Positions 6,932-14,643 of a stretch of DNA of 18,792 bases are shown here, piece by piece; the stretch's first letter is position 1, and every line of letters starts with the position of its first letter. The stretch spans positions 1 to 18,792 of the forward strand of contig JAUHZM010000024.1 in NCBI GenBank assembly GCA_030426005.1, given 5' to 3'. Source of the stretch: Gammaproteobacteria bacterium. Lineage in GTDB: Bacteria; Pseudomonadota; Gammaproteobacteria; Arenicellales; Arenicellaceae. The translations under genes were made by a program, and so were the position numbers. The notes beneath the pieces are model-generated. The model did not search any database, was not told where the DNA came from, and saw only the letters and a list, made by a program, of their open reading frames with translations.

Positions 6932-8437
6932 TTACAAGCAGCGACTCGTTGCCTGCTGCTCTGTTTGCGCAAAGTATGTTGTGACTGCGTGGATTACGCC
7001 GTGCTCACAGATCAGCTTATACCAGTAAACGACGGACTCTTTGACGTGGTCATTCTGCTGTAAATCATGACCAAAAACGGATTCGGTAGCTAAAAAAGCA
7101 TTGACCAAGGCAGTCGCATCGGCACCATGAGTTCGGTGCAAGGCTGCAAACTCGTCAGCCATTGGGTCTTGTACGGTAAACTTCTTCCCATGCTGGTCTT
7201 GGCCAGATACATATCTCAACCAGGCAGCGATCGCGATGCAGGTGCACGACGTCGGACCACCCTGACGCAAATGGAATCGCAACGTTTGCAGCAGTCGTTG
7301 AGGTACTTTTTGACTCCCGTCCATGGCGATTTGGTATGTGCGATGTTGTAGCGCGCTATTGTCAAACCGAGCCTGTAACTCTCGACGGTACGCGTCAATA
7401 TCAAGGTCAGCTGGGACCTCAAGTGAAGTGGCCGCTTCGGTCTGCATAAATGCATCGACAAACTGGCGGAGCACCGGATCAGCCATCACTTGGTGTACGT
7501 AGTCATACCCCGCGAGATAACCAAGATAGGCCAGCGCAGAGTGACTGCCGTTGAGCATTCTTAATTTGGCGTCTTCATAGGGTGCGACGTCTGATACCAT
7601 GGTAGCGCCCGCGAGTTCCCAGGCTGGACGGTTGCCAGCAAAGCTGTCTTCGATCACCCATTGCGTGAACGGCTCGGTTTGTAGCACCGCAGCATCGTCG
7701 AGTCCGGTACGCTGCGCGAAAGCGGTTTTATCTTCCGCTTCCATCGCGGGTACGATGCGGTCGACCATGGAACTTGGAAAGCTGACATGTTGCTCAATCC
7801 ACTGTGCCAATGCCTGATCAACCAAGGAGGCAAATTTGCGGACAATTTTTTCGACGGTCTGACCATTCGCTGGCAAGTTATCGCAACTCAACAGGGTAAT
7901 GGCACCCGAATCGGAACGTTGGCGTGCTTGCAGGCCAGCCACCAAATATCCAATGGCCGACACCGGATTGGCGAGGTCGGCCAGATCATGCTGGATGTCT
8001 GGATGAGACTGATTCAGCTCACCGGTTGCAGGATCATGACAGTAGCCTTTTTCGGTGACGGTGAGTGACACAATCTGAGTGGATGGATTGGCTATCGCCT
8101 GAACGACTGCTTGCGTGTCCTCCGGTGCAAACAGCACGCCCGCCACACTGCCAATCACCCGAGTTGTGTCGCTGTTGCTGTCTTTGATTACGACCGAATA
8201 CAAGCCATCTTGAGGATTCAGTTGGTCGGGAATGGTGCGACTGCGTAGAGACACGCCGAGAATACGCCAGTCACCGGGCTTCTGTGCCATGACATCATCG
8301 GTGTACACGGCCATATGACAGCGATGAAACGCACCAATGCCAAGGTGGACGATACCAACACCACGCGCCGTGTGGTCGTATTGCGGGCCGTGAATGCCCG
8401 CAGGTAAGTCAGCCAGAGTCTGATTCGTCAGTTTCAT
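6932..8437 (-). CDS. uxuB: Hexuronate reductase of the mannitol dehydrogenase family (UxuB-like)
   Basis: A 501-residue NAD-dependent polyol/uronate dehydrogenase. The N-terminal nucleotide-binding part contains GIVHLGIGAFHRCHMAVYTDD (about 28-48). Conserved family blocks follow: IVSLTVTEKGYC, LLSCDNLPANG, MVDRIVP, QWVIEDSF, KLRMLNGSHSALAYLGYL and YQIAMDGSQKVPQRLL. These match fructuronate reductase (UxuB) from memory better than tagaturonate reductase (UxaB). In this operon, with UxaC and UxaA, the reaction required is tagaturonate to altronate, so it may act on tagaturonate or both ketouronates. The gene symbol reflects similarity, not proven substrate. Its ATG overlaps the uxaC stop by one base (TAATG), so translation is coupled. 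It is the last gene of the operon. Confidence 0.85.
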   Translation of the reverse strand: MKLTNQTLADLPAGIHGPQYDHTARGVGIVHLGIGAFHRCHMAVYTDDVMAQKPGDWRILGVSLRSRTIPDQLNPQDGLYSVVIKDSNSDTTRVIGSVAGVLFAPEDTQAVVQAIANPSTQIVSLTVTEKGYCHDPATGELNQSHPDIQHDLADLANPVSAIGYLVAGLQARQRSDSGAITLLSCDNLPANGQTVEKIVRKFASLVDQALAQWIEQHVSFPSSMVDRIVPAMEAEDKTAFAQRTGLDDAAVLQTEPFTQWVIEDSFAGNRPAWELAGATMVSDVAPYEDAKLRMLNGSHSALAYLGYLAGYDYVHQVMADPVLRQFVDAFMQTEAATSLEVPADLDIDAYRRELQARFDNSALQHRTYQIAMDGSQKVPQRLLQTLRFHLRQGGPTSCTCIAIAAWLRYVSGQDQHGKKFTVQDPMADEFAALHRTHGADATALVNAFLATESVFGHDLQQNDHVKESVVYWYKLICEHGVIHAVTTYFAQTEQQATSRCL

Positions 8438-9858
8438 TACAGCTTGTATCCCTGTTTGGCGAAGTCGTACGCTAATGCTGGTGCCAGCTCTTCTGCTTCG
8501 TGCAATCGCAGTCGGCCTTCGGCCACCAGAGTGGCGAGGAATCGGCAGTCCATTCGACGTGCTACATCATGCCGTGCAGGAATTGACAGGAACGCACGCG
8601 TATCGTCATTAAACCCAACGGTATTGTAAAAGCCCGCTGATTCGGTGGCTTGTTGACGGAAGCGCAACATACCTTCTGGACTGTCGTGGAACCACCATGG
8701 TGGACCCAGTTTCAAGCAAGGGAAATGGCCCGCTAATGGCGCGAGTTCACGTGAGTATGTGGTTTCGTCCAAGGTAAACAAGATGATGTTGAGCTTGGTT
8801 TCGTTGCCGTACTTGTTCAGCAGAGGGATCAGCCCGTCCAGGTAGTTGGTGGCCGACGGCACATCCGCGCCTTTATCGCGACCAAACTGCTCAAATACCC
8901 GTTGATTAACGTTACGTCGCGCACCGGCATGAATCTGCATTACCATGCCGTCTTCCAGGCTCATGCCCGCCATTTCGGTCAGCATTTGCGCACGGAAAAG
9001 TTCGTTGTCAGCTTCGCTGCTCTGACCCGATAGGCATTTTTTGAATAAAGCTTCGCATTCACTGAGAGGCAGGTCCGCGGTGGCCGCAGTCGGATGACCA
9101 TGATCGGTGGCGGTGGCACCATACTCGCGGAACGTGGCTCGCCGCGCACGCATGGCATCTAAGTAACCGGACCAAGTTGTTGTGTCTTCGCCGGTTAACT
9201 CGCCAAGCCGTGCAACATTGTCAATAAAGTCCTCACGCGATGGGTCGACCGCGTCGTCAGGTCTGAACGTGGTGATTACGCGTTTGGCCCACTCGGTACC
9301 CGCAATGGCGCGATGGTGCGGTAGCTCGTCAATAGCGCCCTCAGTGGTCGCGATCAACTCAATGTTGAAGCGATCCAGTAAGGCGCGGGGTCGGTAAGCG
9401 TCAGTTTGTAGTTGCGCAGAAATATGATCATAAAACAGGTCTGCGGTGGCCGGTGAGAATAGCTCAGTTAAGCCAAATACCTCGTAGAAAACGTGGTCCA
9501 TCCACATGGCCGATGGCGTACCTCTAAAGAGATGATAATTCGCCGCTAAGCAGTGCCATATCTTACGCATATCGGTTTCAACTTCACCGCCGTCAATACG
9601 CGGTACCCCGAGGCTCGACATGGAGATTCCTTGTGAATACAACATGCGGAACAAATAATGATCTGGAACCAATAAAAAGTTGGTGGCATCTTTGAAGCAT
9701 TCATTCTCAGCAAACCAGCTTGGGTCGGTGTGACCATGAGGGCTGATGATTGGGAGGTCCTTGATGGTATTGTAAAGCTGGATTGCGATCTCGCGCGACG
9801 CGGAGTCCGCCGGAAATAGGCGGTTGGGGTCCAGCAAGCTGTGCTTAGTCGTTGTCAT
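8437..9858 (-). CDS. uxaC: Uronate isomerase (glucuronate/galacturonate isomerase)
   Basis: A 473-residue protein, almost the length of E. coli UxaC (about 470). The metal-site motif PIISPHGHTDPSWFAEN (His41, His43) opens the amidohydrolase-like barrel. Downstream are MDHVFYEVFGL, the ATTEGAIDELPHHRAIAGT region and the C-terminal GFNDDTRAFLSIPARHDVARR. It interconverts D-galacturonate and D-tagaturonate (also D-glucuronate and D-fructuronate) in the cytoplasm. It starts 25 nt after uxaA and overlaps the reductase start by one base, so it belongs to the same transcript. In this locus galacturonate from pectin is the likely substrate. Confidence 0.97.
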   Translation of the reverse strand: MTTTKHSLLDPNRLFPADSASREIAIQLYNTIKDLPIISPHGHTDPSWFAENECFKDATNFLLVPDHYLFRMLYSQGISMSSLGVPRIDGGEVETDMRKIWHCLAANYHLFRGTPSAMWMDHVFYEVFGLTELFSPATADLFYDHISAQLQTDAYRPRALLDRFNIELIATTEGAIDELPHHRAIAGTEWAKRVITTFRPDDAVDPSREDFIDNVARLGELTGEDTTTWSGYLDAMRARRATFREYGATATDHGHPTAATADLPLSECEALFKKCLSGQSSEADNELFRAQMLTEMAGMSLEDGMVMQIHAGARRNVNQRVFEQFGRDKGADVPSATNYLDGLIPLLNKYGNETKLNIILFTLDETTYSRELAPLAGHFPCLKLGPPWWFHDSPEGMLRFRQQATESAGFYNTVGFNDDTRAFLSIPARHDVARRMDCRFLATLVAEGRLRLHEAEELAPALAYDFAKQGYKL

Positions 9859-9883
9859 TGTCAGTACTTATGCTTTTACAGAT

Positions 9884-11347
9884 TTATAGAGTGACACCGG
9901 TCTTCCAGATCGCGATTTCACGGTAGTCGTTTTGTTCATTGCATGACGGTTTGCCGGAGGCAATGTCAAGTATGGTTTGCCAGAGTTGGTCGGCGACGTC
10001 AGGTAACGGCGTGCCGTCGAGGATGGCGCCAGCGTTAAAGTCAATCCAGCGTGGTTTACGCTCAGCCAGACCGCTGTTGGATGCAATCTTGATGGTGGGC
10101 ACGGGGAATCCCAGTGGCGTCCCGCGCCCAGTTGTGAACAGGATTAGGTTTGCGCCAGCGGCGGTTAACGCCGTGGACGACACCGCGTCGTTGCCGGGTG
10201 CTTGCAATAGAGTGAGCCCGGATTGGGTCGCACGTTCACCGTAGTCGATAACATCGCGAACCACGGCTGAGCCGCCTTTTTGAATGGCCCCCAATGATTT
10301 TTCTTCGAGAGTGGTGATGCCGCCGGCGATATTGCCCGGCGAGGGGTTTTCGGAGACGGGTTGATGGTGCGCGGTGAAGTATTCTTTGAACTGATTAATT
10401 AACGCCACCGTTTGCGCATAGACCTCGGCGTTTTCAGCGCGGTTCATAAGTAACTGCTCCGCGCCAAACATTTCCGGCACCTCGGTTAAGATGGCCCGTC
10501 CATCTAATGCTGTAACCCGATCTGTCATTAAGCCCACCAGAGGGTTGGCTGTGAGTCCCGAAAACGCATCCGAGCCGCCGCACTTCATCCCTAATGCAAG
10601 CTTGGAGGCGGGTAGGATAGTGCGTTTGTCCTGCGCCATGATTTCCATCAGCTCGTGGATCGACTTCATGCCACTGGCTTCTTCATCCTCGACCTGCTGT
10701 GCAGTGAAAGAGCGTATACGCTCATGAAAGATCGGGTCGATGTCTTCGAGTAGTCGACTCAGTTGATTGTTCTCACAACCTAGCCCAATGATTACCACGC
10801 CACCGGCATTCGGGTGCGCGGCTAATGCGCTGATGATTTTTCGTGTGTAATCGAGGTCGTCGCCTAATTGACTGCAACCGAATGGGTGAGAAAAAGCGTG
10901 AATGCCCTCAACGCTGCCGTTTGCCTGACAGGCGCGAGCAACACGTGCAGCAGTCGCATTGACACAGCCGACGGTGTTGAGCACCCAAATTTCGTTGCGA
11001 GTGCCAGCCTGCCCGTTGGCGCGCAAATAGCCTTCGAATGTGTTGTTGACGTCGCGTGCCAATTCGGGGGCTGGGAGCGGTGCGTAGTGGTATTCATCAC
11101 CGCTGCGCAGCCCGGTCACCAAATTGTGACTGTGCACATGGTCGCCGGGTGCGATCGCTTGTGTGGTCACGCCAATCGGGTGCCCGTATTTTGTAACCGC
11201 ATCACCCGACGCGATTGCACGCAAGGCAAACTTATGCCCTTTGGGGATGGCTTGTTGAAGCGTCACACCAAGGATCTCGGTAGCCGCCTCCAGATCAGTG
11301 AGGGCGACCCCGACATTGTCGTTGGCATGGACCTGCAGTGCACTCAT
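9884..11347 (-). CDS. uxaA: Altronate dehydratase, full-length two-domain form
   Basis: A 487-residue UxaA/GarD-family dehydratase, close to E. coli UxaA in length. The N-terminal SAF-like domain (about 1-95) includes HKFALRAIASGDAVTKYGHP and a histidine-rich HVHSHN segment. The main domain contains GYLRANGQAGTRNEIWVLNTVGC, HPFGCSQLGDD, IIGLGCENNQ, LGMKCGGSDAFSGLTANP and LFTTGRGTPLGFPVPTIKI, with the conserved cysteines of the metal site. It dehydrates D-altronate to 2-keto-3-deoxy-D-gluconate. Its ATG overlaps the TGA of the upstream GH28 gene (ATGA), with GGAG about 10 nt before it. The family also includes galactarate dehydratase, but the uxaC neighbour favours altronate. Confidence 0.95.
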   Translation of the reverse strand: MSALQVHANDNVGVALTDLEAATEILGVTLQQAIPKGHKFALRAIASGDAVTKYGHPIGVTTQAIAPGDHVHSHNLVTGLRSGDEYHYAPLPAPELARDVNNTFEGYLRANGQAGTRNEIWVLNTVGCVNATAARVARACQANGSVEGIHAFSHPFGCSQLGDDLDYTRKIISALAAHPNAGGVVIIGLGCENNQLSRLLEDIDPIFHERIRSFTAQQVEDEEASGMKSIHELMEIMAQDKRTILPASKLALGMKCGGSDAFSGLTANPLVGLMTDRVTALDGRAILTEVPEMFGAEQLLMNRAENAEVYAQTVALINQFKEYFTAHHQPVSENPSPGNIAGGITTLEEKSLGAIQKGGSAVVRDVIDYGERATQSGLTLLQAPGNDAVSSTALTAAGANLILFTTGRGTPLGFPVPTIKIASNSGLAERKPRWIDFNAGAILDGTPLPDVADQLWQTILDIASGKPSCNEQNDYREIAIWKTGVTL

Positions 11348-12780
11348 GCTGCTGGCTCCGTGTCGAGGTCAGAGAGTTGTTGGATTGTTCTGCCATCTAC
11401 CTTCATGTTTTTCAGGCTGACACTGCCCACGTTCTCTACGATGGATGGTTTTGCAGCATGGTCAATGGTCACATTTTCTAATGCTAGATCATTGATCTTT
11501 GCATGGTCGAATCCGCGCACATTTAAAATGCGTTGCGCGTTGGCGCAATGCACGTCTTGAATTTGCACGTTACGCACATCGGGAACATAGTCGCCGTCCA
11601 GACCTTCTTCGTAGTAAAAATTAATCAACAACATGTCACGCACAGTGCCAATGTCGATATTGCGGACATTGATATTGCGCACGAAACCGCCGCGCATGGC
11701 ATTGGTTTTAATTCGAATACTGCTCCAAAGTTCCGGGCTACTCATCTGGCAGTTTTCGACAAACACGTTCTCAATGCCGCCGGACAGTTCGCTGCCCATC
11801 ACAACACCACCATGGCCAGCCTTCATATTGCAGTTAGCCACCACAATATTTTTAGACGGCGTGTTGATGCGTCGGCCGTCTGCATTGCGGCCTGATTTGA
11901 TAGCGATACAATCATCACCGGTATCAAACAAGCAATTTTCAATAAGCACATCGGTGCAGCTTTCAGGGTTGCACCCATCATTGTTGGGGCCGTAGCTATG
12001 GCAGGTGACGCCACGCACGGTAATGTTGCTTGATAACACCGGATTGATCAGCCAGAACGGCGACTCTTTAATGGTCACGTCTTCAATCAAGATGCGGTCA
12101 CAGGCATAGAACTGAATAAATGGTGGGCGTAAATACGCCTCTTTTGCGTACAGTCGGTCAGCGACCGGGACGCCGTTTTCAGCGTCTGTAAACAGGGCCG
12201 CTCGGGCTGGATGTTGGGTGTGGGGATTGTCTTCGGTTTCTGCCCACTTCCAGGGCCACCAAGTTTTCTCATCAGCGCTGCCATCTAAAACGCCGCCGCC
12301 GGTCACGGCAATATTTTGCTTGCCATGCGCATAAATGAGTGGCGACAGTCCCATTAGCTCGACACCTTCCCAGCGCGTCGGAACCGCTGGCAAATAACGA
12401 TCGGGGTCGGTCACAAATTTTAGTGTGGCCTGATCTGAGATGTGCAGTTCAATGTTGTCTTCTAGGTGAATCGGACCGGTAATGAATATTCCTTCCGGGA
12501 TCAATACGCGACCACCGCCAGCCGTGCTAGCGGCCTGAATGGCGTCACGGATAGCCTCGCTGCTGTCGTGTTGACCATCGCCGACCGCGCCAAACTGACG
12601 TACGTCAAACTCTTGTTTTGGAATGGTTGGCGCTTGAATGCGTTGGCGAATTTGTTGGGCCATTTGCCATGCATCGGGCAGGCGCGCGGACTCCGGCCGC
12701 TGACAAGCGGTCAGTAAACTCGGCGCCAACGATGTGACTGCGATCCCCTTTAGTAGTGTTCTTCTCGAAGTATAGACCAT
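11344..12780 (-). CDS. GH28 polygalacturonase-like enzyme, Tat-type lipoprotein
   Basis: A 478-residue glycoside hydrolase family 28 protein. The start at 12780 gives MVYTSRRTLLKGIAVTSLAP, a twin-arginine leader, ending in the lipobox LLTAC (Cys26). An upstream TTG at 12864 would overlap the predicted operator and add an unstructured leader, so I rejected it. The right-handed beta-helix opens with FDVRQFGAVGDGQHDSSEAI (about 58-77). All four GH28 motifs are present: NND (266-268, for the usual NTD), DD (289-290), GHG (322-324) and RIK (356-358). It probably removes galacturonate units from pectic oligosaccharides, anchored to a membrane facing the periplasm or outside. It is the first gene of the GH28-uxaA-uxaC-uxuB operon and overlaps uxaA by ATGA. 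Exact substrate (homogalacturonan or rhamnogalacturonan) cannot be told from sequence. Confidence 0.9.
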   Translation of the reverse strand: MVYTSRRTLLKGIAVTSLAPSLLTACQRPESARLPDAWQMAQQIRQRIQAPTIPKQEFDVRQFGAVGDGQHDSSEAIRDAIQAASTAGGGRVLIPEGIFITGPIHLEDNIELHISDQATLKFVTDPDRYLPAVPTRWEGVELMGLSPLIYAHGKQNIAVTGGGVLDGSADEKTWWPWKWAETEDNPHTQHPARAALFTDAENGVPVADRLYAKEAYLRPPFIQFYACDRILIEDVTIKESPFWLINPVLSSNITVRGVTCHSYGPNNDGCNPESCTDVLIENCLFDTGDDCIAIKSGRNADGRRINTPSKNIVVANCNMKAGHGGVVMGSELSGGIENVFVENCQMSSPELWSSIRIKTNAMRGGFVRNINVRNIDIGTVRDMLLINFYYEEGLDGDYVPDVRNVQIQDVHCANAQRILNVRGFDHAKINDLALENVTIDHAAKPSIVENVGSVSLKNMKVDGRTIQQLSDLDTEPAA

Positions 12781-12849
12781 GGTTTCTAACGGCTCTTCGT
12801 TGAGGTTTGTGTGGTTCTTATTATGCTCGAGTGCAAGAATAGTCGCTTT

Positions 12850-12863
12850 TGCTACCGGTGGCA
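12850..12863. promoter_or_regulatory. Predicted LacI-type operator before the GH28-uxa operon
   Basis: On the plus strand the 14-mer is TGCTACCGGTGGCA, a pseudo-palindrome with one mismatch pair around a central CG. On the minus strand it reads TGCCACCGGTAGCA and is preceded by AAATAT, exactly as at the receptor operator (14487-14500). It lies just downstream of the predicted promoter, suited to repression by blocking early elongation. Confidence 0.75.
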
Positions 12864-12880
12864 ATATTTCTTCGCAAAGT

Positions 12881-12910
12881 ATTATGGGTCTCGCTTTTTG
12901 CAGAGGTAAA
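12881..12910 (-). promoter_or_regulatory. Predicted promoter of the GH28-uxaA-uxaC-uxuB operon
   Basis: Read on the minus strand, TTTACC (12910-12905) and CATAAT (12886-12881) are 18 nt apart. They sit about 100 bp upstream of the GH28 start, and the operator follows within about 20 bp of the -10 box. Confidence 0.5.
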
Positions 12911-12991
12911 ACTGTGATGCACGAATCGTGCAGTTCGGTGGTAGGCTGCTAAGGCTTTGCTGGCTTATCGATTATGCCGCGTTGCAGACGC

Positions 12992-14020
12992 TTACAGGGG
13001 GCGAGTAGACGCGCGTTTAACGAGCTCGGGAACTAAAATAATCGATACATCGGCTTCATCGTCGCGACCGTCAATGCTGGCGATCAATTTGGTGGCTGCG
13101 TGACGCGCCATTTCTTGTACTGGGCGACGAATCGTGGTGAGCGGCGGCATGATGCGCGATGCCAGAATGCTATCGTCAAAACCGGCCACGGACAGATCTT
13201 GCGGAACTTTGAGGCCCATGTCCTGAGCTGCGTTTATTGCGCCGACTGCCATTTCATCATTACTGGCAAAGATCACCGTCGGAGGATTCGCGTTAGCCAA
13301 CAATTTGCGCGTGCATTCAATGCCGGATTCGAATGTGTATGCACCCAGCGCGATCATGTCGTCGTCTGGTTTGCAGCCATGCTTTTCGAGTGCGTCGCAA
13401 AACCCCTCCAGACGTTCTCGCGTTGATCGCATGCGTGGTGGGCCGGAGATATAGCCGATTCGGCGATGGCCGAGTTTGACCAGATGTTCTGCCATAGCCG
13501 CTGCTGCTGATCGCTCGTTGGAAATAACCACGTGCCGCGCTGTATCCAGAGCGATTGATGCCAAGCGAACGTAATTCACGTTTGCATTACCCAGTGCCCC
13601 GGCGAGGTCATTGTTTTCTGATATCGGCGGTAAGATGATGACACCATCCAGTTTTGATCTATTCACGAAGCTAACCGCTTCGTGAATGAGTGTTTCGGAT
13701 TGCATGTCGCACGGGTGTACCACTAATTCATAACCGAACTTACGACAAATGCTGAGCACGCCACGCTGTACATCGTTGATATAAAGCGCATCAGGGTTGT
13801 CATAAATCATGCCCAGTAGATAAGAGCGTCGTGCCGCCAATCCTCGTGCTTGTGCGTTGGGGCTATAATTTAGGTCGTCAATAATCTTTTGCACCTTAAT
13901 CCGTGTTGCCTTGCCGACCTTCGGGGAGTTGTTGATAACCCTGGACACGGTGCGTTTTGAAACGCCGGATAGTCGTGCTACGTCGTTAATGGTTGCGCGT
14001 TGATCGTTTGACTCGTTCAT
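12992..14020 (-). CDS. LacI-family transcriptional regulator, probable pectin/galacturonate repressor
   Basis: A 342-residue LacI/GalR regulator. The N-terminal DNA-binding domain covers about residues 9-66: ATINDVARLSGVSKRTVSRV is the HTH, and LNYSPNAQARGLA is the hinge helix with the usual minor-groove-binding end. The periplasmic-binding-protein-like effector domain starts at YLLGMIYDNPDALY and includes GHRRIGYISGPP and VIFASNDEMAVGAINAAQDMG. It ends with the TTIRRPVQEMARHAATKLI block. It lies between the GH28-uxa operon and the receptor gene, and two matching operators flank it, so it most likely controls both. The effector is probably a pectin-derived uronate or ketodeoxygluconate, but the sequence does not tell. 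No Shine-Dalgarno is clear before its ATG. Confidence 0.93.
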   Translation of the reverse strand: MNESNDQRATINDVARLSGVSKRTVSRVINNSPKVGKATRIKVQKIIDDLNYSPNAQARGLAARRSYLLGMIYDNPDALYINDVQRGVLSICRKFGYELVVHPCDMQSETLIHEAVSFVNRSKLDGVIILPPISENNDLAGALGNANVNYVRLASIALDTARHVVISNERSAAAAMAEHLVKLGHRRIGYISGPPRMRSTRERLEGFCDALEKHGCKPDDDMIALGAYTFESGIECTRKLLANANPPTVIFASNDEMAVGAINAAQDMGLKVPQDLSVAGFDDSILASRIMPPLTTIRRPVQEMARHAATKLIASIDGRDDEADVSIILVPELVKRASTRPL

Positions 14021-14474
14021 ATTGTTTTACTTGTACTGGGTTCTGGTCGCAGCCCGTGAGCTGTGGCTGTGATCAGTGAATCCGCTTATTAGAACACAGG
14101 CTTTCAGATTGCCATAGCACGACGATAAGCGTGGTGGGCATTTTGTACGCAGTGCCTCCAGATTTGGCGTTGTTTCTAGGCGTACTAGCTCAGACTCCAG
14201 GTTTGCTTATTGTTGTCTTTGGCTGCGCTTCCGCGCTGGCATCCCTGGTGCGGAAAATGAAACTCGGCACAGTGGCTGAATTTGCTACCGTTGGCACATT
14301 ATGTCGCATAAATACCGAGTATAGGCAAGTTTTTCTTTACTTCCTGCGATGGCTATGGGTGCGCTTCAGATGTTGATTGCGTCGCTATAATGTGCGGTTC
14401 GACTGCGTAAAGGCCTTGATTTAACTTCAATATGTGTTGAAAGCGCTAGGCATTTTAGGCTTGAGTCCAAATAT

Positions 14475-14504
14475 TTGACGAAATATTGCCACCGATGGCA
14501 TTAT
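14475..14504 (+). promoter_or_regulatory. Predicted promoter of the TonB-dependent receptor gene
   Basis: TTGACG (14475-14480, 5/6 to consensus) and CATTAT (14499-14504, 4/6) are separated by 18 nt. The spacer contains nearly the whole LacI-type operator. A start site near 14511 would give a leader of about 130 nt. Confidence 0.6.
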
Positions 14505-14507
14505 TTG
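14482..14507. promoter_or_regulatory. Predicted LacI-type operator in the receptor promoter
   Basis: The core TGCCACCGATGGCA (14487-14500) sits in a 26-bp stretch flanked by AAATAT and TTATTT; 22 of 26 positions are palindromic. It shares the AAATATTGCCACCG half-site with the operator before the GH28-uxa operon. A repressor bound here would cover the promoter spacer and -10 box. Confidence 0.78.
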
Positions 14508-14581
14508 GTTGCAATTTTGTTAGAATTTGTGAATTATGTGCGTGGACGCGGCCGAGAGGGGCGCGTTACGAACGAATAAGA

Positions 14582-14595
14582 GCGGAAAAATCCGC
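14582..14595 (+). other. Small hairpin in the receptor mRNA leader
   Basis: GCGGA (14582-14586) can pair with TCCGC (14591-14595) around an AAAA loop. It lies about 36 nt before the ribosome binding site. There is no T-run, so it is not a terminator; it may stabilise the leader or mean nothing. Confidence 0.35.
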
Positions 14596-14630
14596 CCGCA
14601 CAACGCCAAAGAATTACCATAATAATTTCC

Positions 14631-14637
14631 AGAGGAG
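14631..14637 (+). promoter_or_regulatory. Strong ribosome binding site of the TonB-dependent receptor
   Basis: AGAGGAG ends 6 nt before the ATG at 14644. It is one of the best Shine-Dalgarno sequences seen in the window and fixes the start. Confidence 0.8.
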
Positions 14638-14643
14638 AAAATA

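Larger units (their letters stand above)
14021..14643. other. 623-bp divergent regulatory region between LacI regulator and TonB receptor
   Basis: The receptor-proximal part holds a promoter, an operator and a leader of about 130 nt. The regulator-proximal part (14021-14130) presumably holds the regulator's promoter, but no box pair is convincing. An 81-codon frame at 14131-14376 starts with GTG, has no ribosome binding site and resembles no family I know; I do not treat it as a gene. From about 14380 to 14460 there is nothing clear apart from GAAAGCGCTAGG near 14440, a half-match to a generic LacI-type site. Confidence 0.6.

Noticed and set aside
6940..6965. AGCAGC/GCTGCT inverted repeat near the end of the uxuB-like gene as a shared terminator
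   Set aside because: It lies within coding sequence, has a 12-nt loop and no T-run on either strand.
12781..12864. Longer GH28 start at TTG 12864
   Set aside because: The extension would overlap the predicted operator and push the Tat leader 28 residues inside the protein. The ATG at 12780 places the Arg pair and lipobox correctly.
14108..14120. ATTGCCATAGCA near the regulator gene, resembling the operator
   Set aside because: It has the ATTGCCA half-site and a TAGCA end, but the central CCGG/CCGA is missing, so the spacing is wrong for the same protein. Autoregulation remains unproven.
14131..14376. 81-codon plus-strand frame in the LacI-receptor intergenic region
   Set aside because: It starts with GTG, has no ribosome binding site, matches no recognised family and overlaps what should be regulatory DNA. 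It is most likely a chance open frame.
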